Below are positions 46,221-58,001 of a stretch of 64,000 bases of DNA, one piece after another. The notes under the pieces were generated by a model. That model was given only the letters and a program-made list of their open reading frames with translations, made no database searches and was not told the origin of the DNA. This DNA comes from Laccaria trichodermophora (lineage: Eukaryota > Basidiomycota > Agaricomycetes > Agaricales > Hydnangiaceae). Both the position numbers and the translations under genes were made by a program. The first letter of the stretch is position 1. Each line of letters opens with the position of its first letter. The stretch covers positions 1,054,001-1,118,000 of the forward strand of contig JACTVC010000009.1 in NCBI GenBank assembly GCA_018417955.1, given 5' to 3'.

Positions 46221-47016
46221 GCTACAGACACCAATAGGCATTGGTCACAATTCAGTAAGTACAGCTGGTTTATTGTAGGCAATTATCAATATAAACTCAA
46301 TATAAGAGCAGTCAGTAACAAGATTCATTATGTGATAAAGCAGAATTTAGAGGCTATAACTATACAACAGATAGCTGAATACCAATAGATACAGTTGCTT
46401 GCAATATATAATCTGCTTTTTCTATGATAAAAATACAATATAAGAGTAAAAAGGCAAGTTTAGGACCAAAATTATATTTATGATAAATTTTGTAGAAAAG
46501 TTGAATCTAGAAGATAAAAGTTTGAATGGTCAGAAATTTTTGAAGTTTTTTTGTAAAAACTAGGACCCCAGATACTCCATGACACTGGCAGGAAATATTT
46601 GGCCTATGTGACATGGCTCAAATATATCCAAGCAGTGTGACATGGTCAAAAGATTTCTGAGCAGTGTGACATGGCTAAAATATTTCTTAGCAGTGTGACA
46701 TGACTAAAATATTTTTGAGCAATGTCACATAGCTAAAACATTTCCTACCAGTCTGAAACACTTCAAATATTTCCTACCACTCTAACATGGTTCAAATATA
46801 TCCAACCACTTTCAGATGGCTAGGATATTTTTCATTGCAAAATATCAGCCCAAATATTTCTTGTCACAATATTGAAGGCCAAACATTTTTGCCCAATGGA
46901 ATAATATATTTTTCTCCAGAGGCAAAAAAAAAAAAATGGCTGAAGAACCTATTAGCCTGGATACATTCTTACATTTTACAAGGCTAATAGCTTGGTCAAG
47001 GTGGGTGACTGAAGTG
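46221..47016. repeat. E4 right terminal inverted repeat
   Basis: Inverse of 26478-27260 with small indels, including the 31-bp subterminal motifs at 46580-46800 and the terminal GGTGGGTGACTGAAGTG. Confidence 0.82.
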
Positions 47017-48059
47017 CTTATTCGTCCGACGATGATGAAGAGTTAGAACGAGACGTCCATTTTGCCTCTAACAACAACTGCAGACCTCCTCCGCACTCTG
47101 GGGGGCGTAAACCTACGACTGCCAAGCAAGAATTCCCTCATGGCAAAACGGTCAATGGTATAACTTTTGAAAGAGACGATTTGAAAGTTAGCCCTAGAGA
47201 ACCTAATGGTGGCTGCTACATCTGTACTAGTCCCAAGCATTTCCATAAGGATTGTCCACATTATGGGAAATGGAACACCCTTCGGAACACTCATAAAATT
47301 CATATTGTATGGGACGAAGAGGAAGAAGCGGATAGAGAATACTTAGTCATGATAGTTGAATCTAACTCCACCCTTTCTGCTTACAAGAGCGAACGAATGC
47401 TTAAGTCCTATGCTACCGAAATCCACTCATCGCAAGGGTACCTTAGGAGATCTCTCACTGCGGAGAAGTGCATGGAAATTGCTGCTGATCCGCGCAATAA
47501 AGAAACTAAGGACAAGCTAAGGAAAGATGCAAAATTACATAAAGTGTATCCAGTTCATCGCAACGCGCGTAAAGGTAAGGATTACAGTAAAGGAAAAAGC
47601 AAGGAAAACGACGTAAACCCAGAAGCTAGTAAACACGTTCCTGCCAAACCAAAAAAGCCAGAACGTATCTATGAGCCTGGTCGAGTGTTCCTGGCTGCCA
47701 AGGGCTGCTCGTTACCAGAAGGGCTGGGGTCCCTGGGGACGAGAGCTTTGAATATGCCTGCAAAGATCGGAAGTCTTGAGGCAGACTCCATCTGTGCTCG
47801 ATTAGATTCGGGAGCCGATATCACCCTCATCTCAGAAGAATTTTGGAAATCCATGCCCAATGCCCCTCACCTACGCGAAGGATTAAGGATGAAACAGGTT
47901 TTAGGGTATATCAAGACTGAATTATTCATTCTCGCATGTGACGAGTCAATCATCAGTTTCGAACTTGAAGCCTATGTGGTGTGCAACATGAATGTGCCTC
48001 TCCTGCTGGGGGAGGATTTCCAGACTACTTACGAACTCGGTTTGACAAGATATGCAACT
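47017..48059 (+). pseudogene. Gypsy-A gag C-terminus (zinc knuckle) and protease
   Basis: In-frame continuation of the gag broken at 26477. It has a perfect nucleocapsid CCHC knuckle (CYICTSPKHFHKDC, spacing CX2CX4HX4C) at about 47215-47256. A lysine-rich linker and an aspartic protease follow, with RLDSGADITLI, then VPLLLGEDF. It is cut at 48059 by the solo LTR and continues at 48555 (RYAT-GHCDVAVG). The open frame ending at 48083 includes 24 bp of LTR and that stop is not the gene's own. Confidence 0.88.
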
Positions 48060-48549
48060 TGTAACGGACAATCTGTGCGTTAAATGTGAGAGCTGTCGAT
48101 GAAAGTCGTATGGCGAGCTGGAATGGCAATGGTGTGAAGACCCAGCTGCAATCTTGGTTGCAACTTGGTCCAAAGAGACAAAGAAGGAGGAAAAGAGACT
48201 GGATGTGGGTGTATCCTCTTGGGAAATCCACGAGAGGTTGGATACAGACACAGGAAGGGGTAACACTGCAGATCTGATAAGATCTGCCCTGATCAACTGG
48301 TGCTGACACTTGTTCTCTTGGAGAAGAGTGTCAGTGACCTGTTAATACACAATAACACTTGCCTATTGGTTTGAGCTATGATAGAACGCCTGCTAGAAAG
48401 CAATAGATGCAGTGGTGGTAAAGATGTAAGAAGGTGGATTGTCACATGACTACTACTGACAAGTATGGGAAGGAGTCATGTGATACAAATGCTAAGTAAT
48501 GGAAAGTAACCAATATAAGAGAAGGATAGGATCCCATATCCTTGCTACA
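48060..48549 (+). mobile_element. Solo LTR (490 bp) in Gypsy-A protease region
   Basis: Begins TGTAACGGAC, ends CCTTGCTACA, and is flanked by a perfect 5-bp duplication CAACT (48055-48059, 48550-48554). Excision with one CAACT restores the Gypsy-A frame. Related sequence lies around Ty3-B (28870-29045 and 42849-43045), where it forms the uninterrupted version of the Ty3-B target: TACACAATAACACTTGCC at about 48345. Confidence 0.9.
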
Positions 48550-48554
48550 CAACT

Positions 48555-50200
48555 GGTCATTGCGACGTTGCTGTTGGACGATCAGGGCGCGTAATACTCA
48601 CTGCCTCCTCAGAGAACATCAATCTAGGATTTGAAATCAGGGCAGCCTATACTTCACAGTCGTTCATCCGTCGAAAGGCTGTAGCCCGTTCTAAACCTAA
48701 GATCAGTGCAACCAAACTCACGGAAGTCGTAGCCCTGGCCGACACCCTGATTCACGCGAATAGTGTGTGTAACGTGGCCGTACATGCAATGTTCGAAGGC
48801 CACGAAGATTGGATAGTAGAGAAGGTCATAATAGGTACCGACGATCAGAATGTCATGGCTGCTCCGACCACTTGAATTAGCGCCTCATGTCCCTTCATTC
48901 CTATCGCTAATCCTAGTGCTCACCCTCGTTATGTGTGAGCAGGAGAAGTCGTAGGTTACTTACATGACCCCAACAACATGATTGATAAGCCTAAAAATGA
49001 AGAACATCTGAATAAGATGATAGCTTCAGCCGAAGCCCTTCGGAAGACTATAGTCGGCACCTTGAAGGCACAAGATTTGGCCTCTGCCTCGAATCCCACA
49101 GCCGACTCTCCAGGACATGACGACCGTTTCGAAGAAAACGAGTCATGGGGACCAAAGACCACTGCTGTGCCTGAGGACCCTGTGAGCGGGGACGTTGATC
49201 AACTAGTCAACTTGGGTCCTGATATTCCCGAAGAATACAGAGATCGCTTGACAGAAGTTCTACATAAGAACACTGCTGCGTTCGGCGTTGATGGACGGTT
49301 AGGACATATGAAAGCGTGAGTACAAATCCCGCTGCTGCCTAATATGCAACCAATCTCGGAGCCCATGTATGGGACCTCTCCTGCGAAAAGAGAAGTAATC
49401 AACCAGCAGATGAAAACCTGGTTTGAAGCAGAGGTCATAGAACCCTCCGTGAGTCCTTGGGGTTTTCCTGCTCTCGTAGTCTACAGGAACGGCAAGCCAC
49501 GTCTGGTAATAGACTACCATAAGCTAAACGCAAAGACTATTCCGGATGAATTCCCTATTCCACGCCAGTCCGAGATCATTCAAGTGCTATCAGGATCCCA
49601 AGTCCTTTCATCGTTTGACGCACTCGCAGGATTCACTCAACTTGAAATGGCTGATGACGCCAAAGAAAAGACGGCCTTCCATTGTCACCTAGGACTGTGG
49701 CAGTTTAAAAGGATGCCATTTGGACTTCGAAATGGCCCCTCAATTTTTCAGAGAGTTATGCAGGGAATACTGGCCCCCTTCCTATGGCTATTCACACTAG
49801 TCTACATCGACGATATCGTGGTGTACTCAAAAAACTGGACGGACCATCTCGTCCATTTGGACAAAGTTCTTGGTGCCATTGCCGCTGCTGGAATAACTTT
49901 ATCTCCTGCCAAGTGTTATGTTGGATACTTGTCCATCCTGCTGCTTGGTCAGAAGGTATCAAGACTGGGCCTATCTACTCACAAGGAAAAGGTTCAGGCC
50001 ATAATGGACCTCGCCCGCCCTACATCTATCAGCGATCTTCAAAAATTCTTAGGAATGGTTGTGTACTTCTCCACTTATATACCCTTCTACTCTATGATCG
50101 CTGTGCCACTGTTTGACCTCTTGAAGAAAGGTGTCAAATGGCAGTGGCGCGCAGAGCAGGAAGTAGCCTACCAGCAAGCTAAGGAAGCCTTGGCTAATGC
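48555..50200 (+). pseudogene. Gypsy-A protease-RT part, with stop codons, cut by E5
   Basis: One frame continues to 50200 with TGA stops at 48873, 48936 and 49317. The second and third are explained by CGA>TGA and the first by TGG>TGA. RT motifs are intact in the last part: KPRLVIDYHKLNAKT, FDALAGFTQLEM, MPFGLRNGPSIFQRVM and the catalytic LVYIDDIVVYSKN. The RNase H region should start at about 50170 (WRAEQEVAYQQAKEALANAT), where the CACTTCAG end of E5 interrupts it. Integrase and the right LTR are outside the window. Confidence 0.9.
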
Positions 50201-50739
50201 CACTTCAGTCACCCACTACCAACTGACTTTTAGTCTTGCAAACTCCATGAATACTATGGGACTAAATGTCAGTATGTATATCTATATTGTATATATTCTG
50301 GGGCTTGTATATCTCCACTTTTACCTAAATATATTTTGACATTCAAAGTCACACCAAATATATTTCTAGTGTGTCACACACCCCAAAATATATTTCTTCA
50401 CTGAGATGGACTCCAAATATATTTCTTATGCCTGGACCCTGAATTGTGACTGTCACACTGCAGAAATATATTTCTGGTCTGGGATGGACTTAGGATATAT
50501 TTTGCAGCTGGGATTGACCAAGGATATATTTCTTCAGCCACTAGGGGTGTTTGGGGTCCCAGTTCCTAAAAAAACTTGTGATATTTTTTGGGATGGGGGA
50601 CATATATTCTAGGTAATTTACCTATTATTTTTTAGGGTTTTAGCCACCCTTCCTTGACTGTTTGTAGCATATGTATGAGAGGTTTCTTTACTGATATGTC
50701 ATGAAAGCTGAGTATTCCTCTCACTCAAGCAATGGAGAA

Positions 50740-51135
50740 CACTGGAGAAGAAAGCTGGGTATTGTTGTTGGAGTACTTGATGAGGGAAGCTGTGTGTTGT
50801 TGTTGGAGTACTTGGTGAGGGAAGCTGGGTGTTCCACATGAGTACAACCATCTATAGTTTAATACCATCTTTTCCTCAGTGCATGCATACCCATCATACT
50901 ACTTACTTATATCAGTACAACCATCTAAATTTTTATATAATAATGAGGGAAACTGGGTGTTGTTGTTGGAGTGCTTGGTGAGGGAAGCTGGGTGTTGTTG
51001 TTGGAGTATTTGGTGAGGAAAGCTGGACATTGCTGTTGGAGTACTTGGTGAGGGAAGCTGGGTGTTGTTGTTGGAGTACTTGGTGAGGGAAGCTGGTAAG
51101 TTGGTTGTTGGAGTACTTGGTGAGGGAAGCTGGGT
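50740..51135. repeat. ~35-bp minisatellite overlapping the 3' end of KDZ transposase
   Basis: Units of GAAGCTGGGTGTTGTTGTTGGAGTACTTGGTGAGG occur in two clusters (about 50750-50845 and 50945-51130). The second lies inside the coding frame and encodes repeats of PASLTKYSNN. Confidence 0.85.
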
Positions 51136-52599
51136 GATCCACATAGCTGTTATGAAATTCATCTGAAAGTGCTAGCATTTCAACTGCTTCAAGTAACTCT
51201 GTCTCCTCACCATCCTCCTCTTCATCCTCCTCTTCATCACTATCATTCTCTTCATCTCTTTCCATATCATTCTCTACCATCATTTCTGAAACCTCCAATT
51301 TTCTAACAAGTGCCAGTTCTTCCAAAGTAGGACCCCAACATGGACTCATTGTCTTATATGGAACAACTAGTCGAACTTTATCTTGCCAGATAATGCAAAG
51401 ATGTGCCAAATTGTATGCATGCAAATCCAGTTGGTAAAGAACATCTTTGTTTTGCTCACAAGCCATAGCATTCGTAACACATTGCCATTCCTCCATAAAC
51501 CATTCCTGCATTGCACTACGTTCATAGGAAAGACGTTGCAATTCTTCCTTGCATCGATCTAGTTCCAACATTGCTTTTATACCTTTGCGTACATCTTCGT
51601 CCCCCAGCCATCTGGGCACTTCACTTCCAAATGACAGATCTGTGTCATCCAGCCCCACATCCTGCCAAATATCATCATCAACATCCAGTTTGAAAAGACC
51701 TTCAGTCGCTATTCTGTGTGGTGCACATGCACCACGAGGACTTTCTTTCTTTCTAATCATCTTTTCTAATTCAGCACAGAGGTCATTATATTTTTTAGCC
51801 AATTTTTGAATCCCTGGCTCTTTTCGCTTGATCTGAGACTCTGAATGTTCATGCAATTTTTTAGCTATAGAGGCATGTAAGTTGGGGTTTGTTAATTAGT
51901 GCAACAATGACACTCACTATTAGTTGTTGTTTTTCGATATGCTCTCTCCAAGCTATCAAGTTCAAATTTACGCTGCTGTAGCCGATTTCTCAATCTCTGT
52001 TTTAATGCTAGAGCATTGACACGCAAGCGAAGAAACTTATTCCCAAGCAGGCGCTCCAGATTCAACCGACCATCAGCTCCCAAAGTAGTACGTTTAGTTT
52101 TCATTGATTTTTCCACTCTTTGATAGTTGTCCTTGAGGTCAGCAAGATGCAATCTAACATCTGAAATCTCCCAGCCATCATCATATTTGCTAGTTTCAAT
52201 CATCATCTCAAATTTATAGAGCTCTGCTTTTATTTCATTCATAGTTTCCTTTAGCTCCAGTATCTCTTGGATTATTTTATCAGCCAAGTTTTTTGATTGC
52301 CTAGGACTTGGCTTTGTCTGTTGCACAAGTTGAGCAGCCCACTGTTCCCTCAAAACAGCTCCAGTGATATCTTTCTGCTCCAGTTTTTCCAGAGCAGTTT
52401 CAGCCTCACTTTTACTTGTGTAAGAGGCCATTGCAAGCATGGCAGAAACGAGTCCTCCTTTTTTTGCAAAGGCAATAGAAACCAATTTCTACTTTTTCTC
52501 CTTTTTTCTGTTTTTCTGGGTACATTTTTATCACAAACAAACAAGTAAATGTTTCTATATAAGTCTTCTTTTGGATTCTAAACAAATTACCCCAGCATC

Positions 52600-54436
52600 A
52601 TCATCATCAATGAAAACATTTCTATGTTTTTCTCATTTTTTGCTGATTTTCTGATTATATGCAAGTAGGTTACCATATTTGGAAGTCTACCCTAAAGCCT
52701 GAAACTGTTACCTAACATCATTACTAACAATAAGCACCATTCTTCAATTTTCACTCATTTCTTTGACATTTTATGACTATTTTAAATGGATTACCATATT
52801 TGGATGTCTGCTCTGTACCCTGAACACTTTAGCAAACTTATACTACAAAGTTTACTGATATACAATAAAAGACTGCAGATGTCAAACATAGACTACAAAG
52901 TTAGCTTATCTCTACAACAGCAGCACTTTACAGTGTAGTGCTACAACTTCCATTTGTTGAATATTTTTTGTAAGTGGTCATGTGACCATTATCCCAACAT
53001 CCCATTACATGGGCCCTAATAGACAAATTATTCTGTGCTTTGTTTTCTCCAATTTTTAGTCAAAGTAGATGATATTGTCTTTTTTTGTATGGACTCTGAA
53101 GATAGTGCATGACATTCTATATACCATTCAAACTTTTTTTTTCAATTTTTTCACTATTTTCTTACATTTTTTTGATCTATTACCAAATTTGGAACTGGAC
53201 CCTTGACCCTGACAACATTACCAAACATTATCACAGCAATGAGCACCATCCACCATTTTTTTCTGATTTTTTGCCCATTTTCTAGCTATTTTTTGTTATA
53301 TTACCATATTTAGAACTAGACTCTGGACCCTGACAATGTTACCCAATGATATCACCAGCAATAAGCACCATGTCCCATTGTTTTCTGATTCTTGACCATA
53401 TTACTCTATTTGGAACTAGAACCTGGACGACAATGTTACTCAATGTTATCACTAGCAATAAGCACCATCCTCCATTTCTTTCTGATTTTCTAACAGTTTT
53501 CTGGCCTTTTTTGGATATATGACCATATTCAGAACTAGACCCTGACAACATTACCCAATGTTATTACTGCAATGGGTACCATCCCCCATTTATTTCTGAT
53601 TTTCTAGCTATTTTCTGGCTATTCTTAGGTGTATATTATTCTATTTAGAACTAGACTCTAGACCCTGACAATATTACCCAAGGTTATGTCTGGCAATAAG
53701 CACCATGACTTATTTCTTTCTGATTTTCTGACTATTTTCTGACTATTTCATCATATTGGGACTATCCTCTGAACTCTGACAACATTACCCAAGGTTACCA
53801 CCACTATCCTCCATTTTTTTCTGATTTTCTGGCCATTTTCTGGATATTTTTGGCCATTTCAGCATATTTGGAAATGCACCCTAGACCCTGAAAACAACAT
53901 CCAATATCATTACCAGCAGCTTACCCAATGTTATCATCAGCAATAAGCACCATCCTCCATTTCTTTCTCATTTTCTAACAGTTTCTGGCTTTTTTGGAGA
54001 TATTACCATATTCAGAACTGGACCCTAACAACATTACCTAATGTTATCACTGCAATGGGTGCCATCCCCCATTTTTTTTCTGATTTTCTAGCTATTTTCT
54101 GGCTATTTTTGTGTTTATATTATTCTATTTAGAACTAGACTCTAGACCCTGGCAATATTACCCAAGGTTATGTCTGGCAATAAGCACCATCCCTCATTTC
54201 TTTCTGATTTTCTGGCTATTTCTGGTTATATTACCATGATGGGACTATCCTCTGAACCCTGACAACATTACCCAAGGTTATCACCACTATCCTCCATTTT
54301 TTTATGATTTTCTGGCTATTTCCTGGATATTTTTGGCTATTTTACTATATTTGGAAATGTGCCCTGGACCCTGAAAACAACCTCCAACATCATTACCAGC
54401 AGTAAACACCACCCTCAATTTTTTCTGATTTCTCTG
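52600..54436. repeat. Left-arm tandem repeats, ~140-170-bp units
   Basis: At least ten diverged units carry (A/G)AACTAGACC(C/T)TGACAA(C/T) followed by ATTACCCAA(T/G)GTTAT, AATAAGCACCATCC and TTTCTGATTTTCTGGC. A block at 52840-52930 with ACTACAAAGTT resembles 40660-40740. Non-coding. Confidence 0.8.
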
Positions 54437-54587
54437 CCATTTTATTGGAATTAGGACTCGCGCACCTAAGGGCCAAACAAACAACACCGCCACAGGCTGT
54501 CCCGATCAAACATGTCGCAACAGTCGCGTCGCGTGTGTGTAAAAATAGTCTACAACTTGGTACATACACACCGCATACATACACATC

Positions 54588-57494
54588 ATGTCAAATAAAA
54601 GACTACCTTTTGGCATAGACTCTCTCCTCCCCTCATTGAAAGATGTTCCTCAAGTCATTTACAAACACACACTACCAGTACCCGAAGCACCGGCTTACCT
54701 GCGGTTGTCTGAAAGCGCACGTATCACGATCAACACGCACATTCATACAGTCGGTTTGGACAGCCGGAAGTTTGACTATACCGTAAAATCACAAAGTGAC
54801 GTTCCTTATATTGATAAACGGAGGCATCATGAAATTGAAATCACAGTATCAGATCAAGCCCTGGAATTATTCTCAGATCTCAAGCTATACATCCCTGGCA
54901 GGGACGAGCGTGATGTCCAAACCAAGCTGGCAATTCAGAAAACAAAGAGTAGCTTTGTAATGGGAAAAGGGCCCGGAAAAGAGAAAGAGAGATGGAAACG
55001 CTGGACACGCACCTATCAATGTCAATGTGGAATTGACCACACAGCAGGTCGTCGAACAGCAGAGAAAAGGCAGATCCCTTGGAAGAACGTGGGTTGTTTG
55101 ACTTGGATCAAACTTGTAACCACACATGATGAAAGCAATGGTATTTATTCATAATTTCATTATACATTGTTGACCAGAGTCTCTCTGACGAAATTTAGAG
55201 GGTCGTTTGGTTGCCATTGATGAAATATCTGGCATATTTGATCATACCGAGAGTTGTGCTGCACAGATCGAGATGGAGAGAAATCCACGTGTACCTCTCC
55301 ACCAGGAACTGCGCATTTATGCCTTATCGTTGCTCAGAAAAAACACTCCTCTCAGCTTGTTGCGCTCGGAGTGCTCTCTGTGGGCAGATGAAAAATGGGG
55401 GAACAAGCCAGGAGATATTCATGCACGGTTCCGCCTGACTGTTCACGACACCTCATCACTCTATCGCACAATTTGTCGTGAGCGCGGAATTTCACAGCGA
55501 TCAGCTGCCGAGGATAATCTGGAAAAGTGGTTTCGTGCTGAACGGCCTTTTCCACCCTCATCACTCCTGACAGAATCTTGTTTACATTATCAGCCACACC
55601 AAGCACCAAAAACAGACCGCTTTGAAATTATTATTTCAACTCCACAGATGCGCGACGCTGCATGGAAATATGGACACAAGCAACAAGTGCTTATGGACCT
55701 CACATTCGGCTTTTGCTCTGCTCGCGCGCTCCTGGCAATTTTACTGGCTCTTGACGAAAAAGGAAGTGGGGTCCCTATTGCTTTTATTATTTTTACAGCT
55801 CGGGACAGTGCTAAGGCAACACATGCTGACTATAATACTGCTGTTCTGGAGCGCTTACTTGGACTTTTCAAAAAAGGGATAGGCAAGAACGACAAGGGCG
55901 AAGATTTTTTTATTAGCATTGGCAACACTGATAATGACATTCGCGAACGCGTGGCTCTCTCTCAGAATTGGCCTGGGATTTTTTTGCTGCTTTGCATTTT
56001 TCACATCTGGCAGGCTTGGCGAAATGGTCTCAATCGCTTCCTCCGATCTGTACCAAAAGGAGATGGAAGAAAAATAGTTCGACAGCGGCTTGGAAAATTT
56101 TTGATGCGCTTGTTACGAGATATAAATAATCATCAAGATGCTCTCACGGAATATCAGACAGAACTAGGCTACTGGAATACCCTGGGGCGAAAACGAGATG
56201 CTCTTTCAAAATCTCAAGCGAAGGCTGCTCTTTCTTTTCTGAAATACCTGGAAAGCTACTTACTTGTTGAGGCTTATTGGCTGTCATGGTCTCCTGCTGG
56301 GGCTGTTGAAGCTGCTCGGATACTCTCTGTGCCGGTTACAAAAATTGCGCGGACAAACAATGCACTGGAATCGTTCAATGGGCGCATCAAGGGGAAATAT
56401 TACAAGCCATATCAACATTCAGGGCGGCTTCCCAGGATCGACGTTTGGATCTTGTTACTGGTGACAGCTGTGATGCCGGACTTTTTCAAGGCACGCGAGG
56501 ACAAAGAAGGTCAACAAAATTATTACACAGCTCTGCGTACCTGCAAGCTTTCTGCAAGCTCCAATTCCAGTCCTCTGAATTCTCACAATGATACCCAAAC
56601 CCATAGCTCAACCTCAGGTTCTGACGACACACCAAGCTTCTCACAGAGTGTCGATTACGACTCTTTGCTTCACGAAATGGAAAATGGCGAGGATGACATA
56701 TCTGACACAGACGACGGAGAATTGAACACAACAGCAAATGATGCGATGTCGAGCAACATTTTTGAACCTTCTCTGGCTATGGACCACATTGGGACAACCG
56801 ATCGTGAAGAAGTGGAAGTCAGTGATGGGGTTGGCATGATCGAGTCGTCGATCACAGAAGAGAATTCTTACAATGTGCGTACCAACAGCTTCAGCGTGAA
56901 ATATAACTCTTACCACGTAATTCATAGCTTTCTATCCTAAGTAAAGAGCTCCACAATAATCACCATACCCTATCCGACCTGCCAAACACTTCTGTTCATC
57001 ACGCGCATTTAGAACATGACGATGACTCGACTTTTGTAGATTTCGAGGATCATGCGAGGGACGAAATCGACATCGTTGGCGACCTTTCCGGCAACTCCAT
57101 TTGTGTCGAACACAATCACCATCGCCCCCTTCTCATGCTTCCTATCACTCGCACTCCGCAGAAAAATCAATCCGCGTACAACCCTGAAAATGTAAATGTC
57201 ATTGCAACGTCAATGATTCGCTTGCAGCGCCTCGAGGACGAAACTCTTCAAGAAATTCAAGCAATTCTTCGCACTGCACCTGAGCTTAGGGATCAACTGG
57301 ATGGATACATTTCGAGGAATCTGCATTCACGGCTCAATAATAACGAAGCTCAACACTCATGGATGCCCTCTCCATCAACAGCACCACTTGATGACTCCGT
57401 ACACTCAAACCTTGAGGACTACAATGAGTCAAAGATCATTCCTTTCACTCATGTAAAAAAGGAGGCCAGGAAGCCAAGCTATGCATACCGTTGA
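54588..57494 (+). CDS. MULE transposase
   Basis: Exon 1 is 54588-55140; the intron 55141-55198 (GTATTT...TTTAG) is followed by exon 2 from 55199. That frame is open to a stop at 56940 (580 residues in exon 2). A third exon ending at 57494 is probable, since the same frame is open from 57015 and GT-AG pairs exist (for example 56917-57161), but the choice is uncertain. The N-terminal part has a Cys/His-rich site (YQCQCGIDH) as in MULE DNA-binding regions. The DDE core shows QVLMDLTFGF, FISIGNTDNDIRERVAL, LLLCIFHIWQAWRNGL and, further on, NNALESFNGRIK. The C-terminal third is acidic and Ser/Thr-rich. No stop is seen, so it may be functional and could also mobilise related elements. Confidence 0.85.
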
Positions 57495-57609
57495 TAGAAT
57501 CTTTTTTCTTTTTCTTTCAGAACTTACTTGTTGTATTGATGAAGAATGTCTAGAAGAAATGAAAATTCTTTCCAGGGAAAAAAGCCATGTTTCATTAGGT
57601 AAAAACAAT

Positions 57610-57880
57610 TGTTATATTTCCGACGCGTTGAAGACGACGCGAGAGCGTTGAGACAAAGTTTGAAATACTTGTGTGGCTATGCTTGGTCTCGCCGCAAACT
57701 TTGAAGTGGGAATCTCGCTTCAACCCGCTGAAGGCGGGAAGGGGGGTTTGGGGTCTCCCCAAGGCCAGCGCAGCGGAAGAGCCAGCGCAGCGTAAAGGCC
57801 AGCGCAGCGTGAAAGCGCCGCAGGCTGAGGCGAGGGGTCTGGGGTCTCCCCAGCCGTCGCGGCCGGCGCCGCAATGAAAA
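57610..57880. repeat. GC-rich repeat patch in the MULE 3' region
   Basis: Three GCCAGCGCAGCG units and two palindromic GGGGTCTCCCC boxes in an otherwise AT-rich setting. Open frames here are compositional. Confidence 0.7.
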
Positions 57881-58001
57881 ACCTTTTTATTCGATACTAC
57901 ATAGACGGTAAGTATTTACTCGACATGAACGCGAACATAGCGGCATGGGAATTCTTCAAACTCCGACCTTAGGTGCGCGGGTTCAAAGTCCCATTTTATT
58001 G

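Larger units (their letters stand above)
26478..47016. mobile_element. KDZ-end element E4 (20.5 kb with nested inserts), target duplication CTTATTC
   Basis: Left end CACTTCAGTCACCCACC (26478) and right end GGTGGGTGACTGAAGTG (47016) are inverted, with about 0.78 kb of strongly similar terminal sequence on each side. The flanks are CTTATTC at 26471-26477 and 47017-47023 (7 bp, perhaps a decayed 8). Removing E4 and one flank restores the Gypsy-A gag frame (ASYSSDDDE). No transposase is encoded. It contains Ty3-B, E3 and the SINE. Its own interior is AT-rich and resembles the arms of E3. Confidence 0.88.
54448..57990 (+). mobile_element. Mutator-like (MULE) transposon, 3.5 kb
   Basis: Terminal inverted repeats of 24 bp share ...CGCGCACCTAAGG (left starts GAATTAGGACTCG, right inverse GACTTTGAACCCG). 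The target duplication CCATTTTATTG (11 bp) is at 54437-54447 and 57991-58001. It contains one transposase gene on the + strand. Both duplications are perfect, so insertion is recent relative to its host element. Confidence 0.9.
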
